Part shown: positions 7,413-10,707 of the stretch, one piece after another | Position numbering within the stretch: the first letter of the stretch is position 1 | How the letters are laid out: each line of letters begins with the position of its first letter | Source: Sphingobacterium sp. UBA1575 | Lineage (GTDB): Bacteria; Bacteroidota; Bacteroidia; Sphingobacteriales; Sphingobacteriaceae | Reading direction: 5' to 3' | DNA length: 10,707 nt | Assembly (NCBI GenBank): GCA_002322865.1 | Contig: DCOH01000047.1 | Coordinates: forward strand, 7,338 to 18,044 | Translations under genes and position numbers: made by a program | Notes under the pieces: model-generated | Told to the model about the DNA's origin: nothing | Seen by the model: the letters and a program-made list of their open reading frames with translations, nothing else | The model's database searches: none

Positions 7413-8916
7413 CCTTCTCCAATAAGTCCTGAAGCTCTTTTACTTTCTCCGGATATTTTTCTGCAAGATTAACCCTTTCTCCTTGGTCCTCAGCCAAATT
7501 ATACAATTGGGGAACTTGCGAATTCCCTAATTCGGTATTCGTCAATTTATTGATGGCCTGACCATTATTTGGCGTTATATATTTCCAATTATCCTTTACG
7601 ATCGCTAAAGATTGCGCATGCTGAACATATATAGAGCGGCCATTTTTATCCTTTCCCTGTAAGGTAGAAAAAAGCATCTCACTGTCTTTTGCATCTTCTG
7701 GTTTTTTCTGACCCAACATTTCTGCAAAAGAGGCAATGAGATCGATCTGACTATACAGTGCATCGGAAACATGATTTTTTTTGATGCCTTTTCCCGCCAC
7801 AATAAACGGAACTCGCGTACCACCTTCAAAGTTGCTGTATTTTCCGCCCCGGAAAGGTCCGGCAGCTTGATGCCCACTACTCTTCTCTACAGACTCATCC
7901 TCATATCCATCGTAGATTACCGGGCCATTGTCGCTAGAAAACACAATGATGGTATTCTCGCTCAGTCCCAACAATTTCAATTGCTCCATAATCTGCCCTA
8001 CGGTCCAATCCAATTGCAAAATGGCATCCCCACGGTAGCCAAGTTCACTTTTTCCTTTAAAGAAGGTGGCTGGCATTCGAGGGACATGCGGTTCCGTAAG
8101 GGAAAAGAACAAGAAGAAAGGTTGCTGCTTATTCTTTTTGATGAAATCCTGAGCGACCTGGAGAAAGGTGGTCGAAACTTCTTCATCCACCCAACGGGCT
8201 TTTGTTCCACCTTCCATAAAACCGATTCTTCCAATGCCATTTACAATGGTGTTATTATGCCCATGATTGGGAGAAGCCTTCATCTTTAACAATTCAGGGT
8301 TCTCTTTTCCTGTAGGTTCATTTCCGATTTTTTCCTGGTAATTGACACGGATGGGATCTTTAGGATCCAATCCTACCACCCGATGGTTTTCCATGAAGAC
8401 CGTAGGCACTCGATCCGCGGTCGCGGGGAAGATAAAGGAATAATCAAATCCGACCTCAATAGGTCCAGGTTTGATATCCCCATTCCAGTTTTTCTCCACT
8501 TGATTGCCTAAACCTAAATGCCATTTTCCTACTACCGCCGTTTGATATCCAGCTTGTTTGAAGACCTTTGGCAAACTTGCCTTGTCCGTCGGAACAATCA
8601 GTTTAGCATCTCCTGGCAGAACTCCTGTCCCTTTTTGGCGCCAAGGATAATTACCGGTCATTAAGGCAAAACGGGAGGGAGTACAGGTAGCGGAAGTACT
8701 ATGGGCATTGGTAAATCGAGTTCCGGATTTTGCCAAGGCATCCAAATGAGGCGTTTGAATTTTGCTGGCCCCATAGGCGCTCACATCCCCATATCCCAGA
8801 TCATCGGCATAGATCAGGATGACATTGGGTTTTGCTTTATTCTTTTGCGCATGAACCGTATGGAAACAGATGATGGTAAAAACCATCATGGAAATCTTAG
8901 CGATAAATGAATTCAT
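7399..8916 (-). CDS. Secreted type I (formylglycine-dependent) sulfatase
   Basis: This hydrolase removes sulfate esters, probably from a carbohydrate, in the periplasm or at the cell surface. The 505-residue product has a Sec signal (hydrophobic about 8-20, cleavage expected after VHA at 23). The alkaline-phosphatase-fold core shows the metal ligands Asp38-Asp39 in YADDLGYGD. The maturation motif CTPSR is at 78-82, with Cys78 to be turned into formylglycine and Arg82 supporting it. Further active-site residues are Lys131 and His133 in GKWHLG, His277 in EPHVP, Asp329-Asn330 in SSDNGP, and Lys359 in FRGGK with the nearby EGGTRVP. The C-terminal subdomain ends with the usual LYNLAEDQGERVNLA. Length and motif order are complete for family S1; the subfamily and substrate cannot be assigned by eye. 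The activating enzyme (FGE or anaerobic maturase) is not in the window. The gene converges on the GH116 gene, which fits joint action on a sulfated glycoside, although they are on separate transcripts. Confidence 0.95.
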   Translation of the reverse strand: MNSFIAKISMMVFTIICFHTVHAQKNKAKPNVILIYADDLGYGDVSAYGASKIQTPHLDALAKSGTRFTNAHSTSATCTPSRFALMTGNYPWRQKGTGVLPGDAKLIVPTDKASLPKVFKQAGYQTAVVGKWHLGLGNQVEKNWNGDIKPGPIEVGFDYSFIFPATADRVPTVFMENHRVVGLDPKDPIRVNYQEKIGNEPTGKENPELLKMKASPNHGHNNTIVNGIGRIGFMEGGTKARWVDEEVSTTFLQVAQDFIKKNKQQPFFLFFSLTEPHVPRMPATFFKGKSELGYRGDAILQLDWTVGQIMEQLKLLGLSENTIIVFSSDNGPVIYDGYEDESVEKSSGHQAAGPFRGGKYSNFEGGTRVPFIVAGKGIKKNHVSDALYSQIDLIASFAEMLGQKKPEDAKDSEMLFSTLQGKDKNGRSIYVQHAQSLAIVKDNWKYITPNNGQAINKLTNTELGNSQVPQLYNLAEDQGERVNLAEKYPEKVKELQDLLEKEKNK

Positions 8917-8971
8917 TTCTTTGGTAATAGGTTAGCTCTAAGATAGCACAAATTACCTTATTAAAGAAACG

Positions 8972-9199
8972 TTAGAATTCCTGGCTTCCCTTGATATTTT
9001 TGTTTTTCCTCGTTGAAATGCCGAATAAACTGTAGATCGGGCATACGCCTACTGCGCTGGTCAGGATAAAAATCCCCGCAATTAGGAGTAATATGATAGC
9101 TAGTGTTCCTGAAATGATGTCCATATAATATAATATGGCAATAATGAATGCGATTGATATGCGGATGATTTTATCCGCGGTTCCCATGTTCTTTTTCAT
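8972..9199 (-). CDS. Small DUF2892/YgaP-like inner-membrane protein
   Basis: The 75-residue protein begins MKKNMGTADKIIRISIAF and contains two hydrophobic helices at about 11-28 and 31-50, then VGVCPIYSLFGIST at 50-63 and a charged tail. This pattern (NMG.aDriiR... followed by a G.CP.Y.lfGi motif) is that of the DUF2892 family, whose members occur alone or fused to rhodanese domains, as in E. coli YgaP. The biochemical role of stand-alone members is unknown; the conserved Cys53 may matter in redox or sulfur chemistry, but that is speculation. The start at 9197-9199 is preferred; Met5 (ATG at 9185-9187) is an alternative. It lies 55 bases upstream of the sulfatase gene in the same direction, so read-through is possible, but nothing proves an operon. 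Confidence 0.85.
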   Translation of the reverse strand: MKKNMGTADKIIRISIAFIIAILYYMDIISGTLAIILLLIAGIFILTSAVGVCPIYSLFGISTRKNKNIKGSQEF

Positions 9200-9247
9200 A
9201 GCACTGTGTTTTTAATAGAAGAACAGTTCCGTGCCGTTTTGTTTTAC

Positions 9248-9255
9248 TAAATATA
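9248..9255 (-). promoter_or_regulatory. Candidate -7 element for the DUF2892 gene
   Basis: On the minus strand this reads TATATTTA, matching 7 of 8 positions of the Bacteroidota -7 consensus TAnnTTTG. It lies about 50 bases before the start codon, a sensible distance. No clear TTTG -33 element is found upstream, so the call is weak. The region 9200-9280 also has to serve the divergent plus-strand pair, for which TAGCTTTA at 9270-9277 is a 7-of-8 match but lies very close to the ATG at 9281. Confidence 0.3.
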
Positions 9256-9280
9256 AGCATAATTATTCGTAGCTTTAGTT

Positions 9281-9568
9281 ATGCCAATTATGAACAAATA
9301 TATCTGTCTTTTGTTTAGGCCGATTTTAATATTCAACTTACTTGCATCTTTGTTTTATATCAAACTTGGTCCAGGCTTTTTTCTGGCGGCCTTTTCTTTG
9401 CTGACTTTTATACCCGTTTGTGCTTTTGTGCTCTTCTTTGATAAATCAGGAAACCTCGTCTATTATAACCTCGGTTACTCCAGAAGAAGATTACTTATGT
9501 TATCCTTCCTCTGGAATTTTTTAACAGGCTTGCTCATTGCTTTAATCTTGTACTATGTCCGGAAATGA
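9281..9568 (+). CDS. Small three-helix membrane protein coupled to an ABC ATPase
   Basis: The 95-residue product is strongly hydrophobic, with predicted membrane helices at about 8-27, 33-53 and 72-92. Between the second and third is a polar loop, DKSGNLVYYNLGYSRRRLL. The loop recalls the short segment between helices in ABC-2 permeases that contacts the ATPase (the LPVSRRRLL-like pattern), but the protein is far too short to be a normal permease. No signal peptide or enzyme motif is visible. The start is ATG 9281; Met4 at 9290 is an alternative, and would be the better one if the promoter-like TAGCTTTA at 9270-9277 is real. Its last 14 bases overlap the start of the following ATPase gene in another frame, which suggests translational coupling and a shared complex. 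I infer that it is the membrane partner of that ATPase; the transported substrate, if any, is unknown. Confidence 0.8.
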   Translation: MPIMNKYICLLFRPILIFNLLASLFYIKLGPGFFLAAFSLLTFIPVCAFVLFFDKSGNLVYYNLGYSRRRLLMLSFLWNFLTGLLIALILYYVRK

Positions 9569-10247
9569 AAAAGAACTTCATGTAGATTCGGTGGAATTCA
9601 GTTATTCCAGCATGCGTACCTTGTTGACCGGGGGTTATTTAACGTTGAAGGTAGGCGATATCGTCGGATTGCTTGGAAGAAATGGAACCGGGAAATCAAC
9701 CCTGATGAAGATTGTATTTGGTATTGTCCGCGCCCATTATGCCTATATACGGGTCAATGGGAAAAAAGTAAATCGGGCATTTGAAACAAAAGAGGTATGC
9801 TATCTACCACAGGATAGCTTTCTGCCGACTTCTTCCTTAGTAAAGCACATGATCGACTTTATGATAGGCGATGCTGCTTACCGGGGTTTATTGTATGAAA
9901 ACGAAGTGTTAAAACCTATCCTTAAAAATAAAATTGCCGAGATTTCTGGAGGTGAATTGAGGTATTTAGAGATCTTACTCTTACTCCATCAACCGGCCAC
10001 TTTTATTCTCATTGATGAGCCCTTTACAGGCCTTTCTCCTTTCCTGAAAGAAAAAATCCAGGAACACATTGTGGAATCCAGCCGTCAAAAAGGAATCCTG
10101 ATCTCTGATCACGATTATATGAACGTGTTGGACATCAGCAATCAATTGATGTTGTTGGAAAATGGGGGATGCCGTAGGATCGAAAAGAAAGAGGATTTAG
10201 AGATGTTTTATGTGCCTGACGGAACATTTGACGGGAAATCTGAATAA
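9555..10247 (+). CDS. Single-domain ABC transporter ATP-binding protein
   Basis: The 230-residue protein is one complete nucleotide-binding domain. It has Walker A GRNGTGKST (41-49), Q-loop Gln86 in YLPQDS, signature ISGGELR (130-136), Walker B FILIDEP (150-156) with catalytic Glu155, and the switch His186 in SDHD. The general form, including EPFTGLSP after Walker B and LISDHDYMNVLDI near the end, resembles the LptB/LivF-like group of ATPases. The D-loop reads GLSP where most relatives carry an Asp (GLDP or SALD). No transmembrane segment is present, so it must work with a separate membrane protein, and the only candidate here is the 95-residue protein whose gene overlaps it by 14 bases. ATG 9555 is used because it follows the upstream reading frame closely and precedes the first beta strand by a normal distance. 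Function as a transporter motor or as a regulatory ATPase cannot be settled. Confidence 0.92.
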   Translation: MSGNEKELHVDSVEFSYSSMRTLLTGGYLTLKVGDIVGLLGRNGTGKSTLMKIVFGIVRAHYAYIRVNGKKVNRAFETKEVCYLPQDSFLPTSSLVKHMIDFMIGDAAYRGLLYENEVLKPILKNKIAEISGGELRYLEILLLLHQPATFILIDEPFTGLSPFLKEKIQEHIVESSRQKGILISDHDYMNVLDISNQLMLLENGGCRRIEKKEDLEMFYVPDGTFDGKSE

Positions 10248-10273
10248 AGCCTATGTAAAGGAGGCATATTTTC

Positions 10274-10281
10274 TATATTTG
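10274..10281 (+). promoter_or_regulatory. Candidate -7 promoter element for dihydroorotase gene
   Basis: TATATTTG is an exact match to the Bacteroidota -7 consensus TAnnTTTG, in the 51-base gap before the dihydroorotase start. No TTTG is seen 19-21 bases upstream. The leader would be only about 10-12 bases, formed by a run of nine A (10286-10294) and TTAC before the ATG, which is the A-rich context often found at start sites in this phylum. If real, dihydroorotase can be transcribed independently of the ABC pair. Confidence 0.45.
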
Positions 10282-10298
10282 TTATAAAAAAAAATTAC

Positions 10299-10707
10299 AT
10301 GTCTACTATATTAATCAAACATGCTTTGGTGGTAAATGAAGGGGAGCAACGCGCGCTGGATATTTATATCAAAGATGGAAGGATTGCGAAAATCGGAAGT
10401 ACCTTGGATCTGAAAGCAGATCAGGAAATCAATGCGGAAGGATTACATCTTTTTCCAGGGCTGATCGACGATCAGGTACACTTTCGTGAACCCGGGCTGA
10501 CCCATAAAGCCAATATCTACAGCGAAAGTAGGGCTGCGGTAGCCGGAGGGACCACTTCTTTTATGGAGATGCCCAATACGGTGCCAAATACCTTGACGCA
10601 GAAACTGCTCCAAGATAAATACGATATTGCACAGGATAGTTCCTTAGCCAATTATTCCTTTTTCATGGGGGCAGCAAATGATAACCTGGATGAGGTTTTA
10701 AAAACCC
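10299..10707 (+). CDS. pyrC: Dihydroorotase, N-terminal part (runs off right edge)
   Basis: The enzyme interconverts N-carbamoyl-aspartate and dihydroorotate, the third step of pyrimidine synthesis, in the cytosol. The frame from ATG 10299 is open for 136 codons to the edge. The N-terminal beta sandwich (MSTILIKHALVVNEGE... to about 50) leads into GLIDDQVHFREPGLTHK (54-70), the first metal/substrate motif of class I dihydroorotases and allantoinases, followed by AAVAGGTTSFMEMPNTVPNT (79-98), where the Asn of MPNT helps bind substrate. The usual D-x-H-x-H has Gln59 in place of the first His; as far as I recall this is how Bacteroidota dihydroorotases look. The lysine carboxylation site and later His residues are beyond the window. 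The next closest alternatives are allantoinase or dihydropyrimidinase, which fit the MPNT region less well. Confidence 0.93.
   Translation, partial: MSTILIKHALVVNEGEQRALDIYIKDGRIAKIGSTLDLKADQEINAEGLHLFPGLIDDQVHFREPGLTHKANIYSESRAAVAGGTTSFMEMPNTVPNTLTQKLLQDKYDIAQDSSLANYSFFMGAANDNLDEVLKT

Noticed and set aside
7771..8289. 172-codon plus-strand frame inside the sulfatase gene
   Set aside because: Antisense to the catalytic core of a complete sulfatase; the product has no recognisable domain.
8923..8957. GGTAAT / ATTACC inverted repeat in the gap between the DUF2892 and sulfatase genes
   Set aside because: Only 6 bp with a 23-base loop; too weak to call an operator or terminator.
10249..10266. 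GCCT...AGGC dyad after the ABC ATPase as a terminator
   Set aside because: A 4-bp stem with a 9-base loop is too weak, although an AT-rich tail follows.

Overview
The window looks like chromosomal DNA of a Bacteroidota bacterium, most likely a member of the Sphingobacteriaceae (Sphingobacterium/Pedobacter type). This is inferred from four things: a carboxypeptidase-domain TonB-dependent receptor, a dihydroorotase of the Bacteroidota form, A-rich start regions with few clear Shine-Dalgarno sites, and promoter elements resembling the Bacteroidota -7 consensus TAnnTTTG. The base composition is moderately AT-rich. No tRNA, rRNA, CRISPR array, insertion sequence or integrase is visible.

Left part (1-4494, all minus strand). 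A large outer-membrane TonB-dependent receptor runs off the left edge, with its N-terminus at 2461. It is preceded by about 600 bases of very AT-rich noncoding DNA. That DNA holds two overlapping small hairpins and, at its right end, a 74-base imperfect inverted repeat of the dispersed TGTCATCCTGAGC type. Next comes a 472-residue lipoprotein with a calcium-binding-like Asp loop and no recognised function.

Central part (4495-8916). A divergent promoter region leads to a GH116-family glycoside hydrolase with a twin-arginine signal. It converges on a formylglycine-type sulfatase encoded on the other strand. The two genes end 9 bases apart and share a perfect 10-bp hairpin that contains both stop codons. 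Together they suggest periplasmic breakdown of a sulfated or otherwise decorated glycan or glycoconjugate. There is no SusC/SusD pair, so this is not a classical polysaccharide utilisation locus.

Right part (8917-10707). A small DUF2892-type membrane protein (minus strand) is divergent from a tight plus-strand pair: a 95-residue three-helix membrane protein whose end overlaps the start of a single ABC ATPase. The pair has no full-length permease and is the least explained item here. A promoter-like element then precedes the start of a class I dihydroorotase (pyrimidine synthesis), which runs off the right edge and carries a Gln in place of the first His of the usual HxH metal motif.

The main metabolic theme is envelope-associated glycan processing in the centre, flanked by an outer-membrane receptor and housekeeping genes. 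The clearest candidate for something undescribed is the small-membrane-protein/ABC-ATPase module at 9281-10247. The rest is mostly recognisable family biology in a slightly unusual arrangement.
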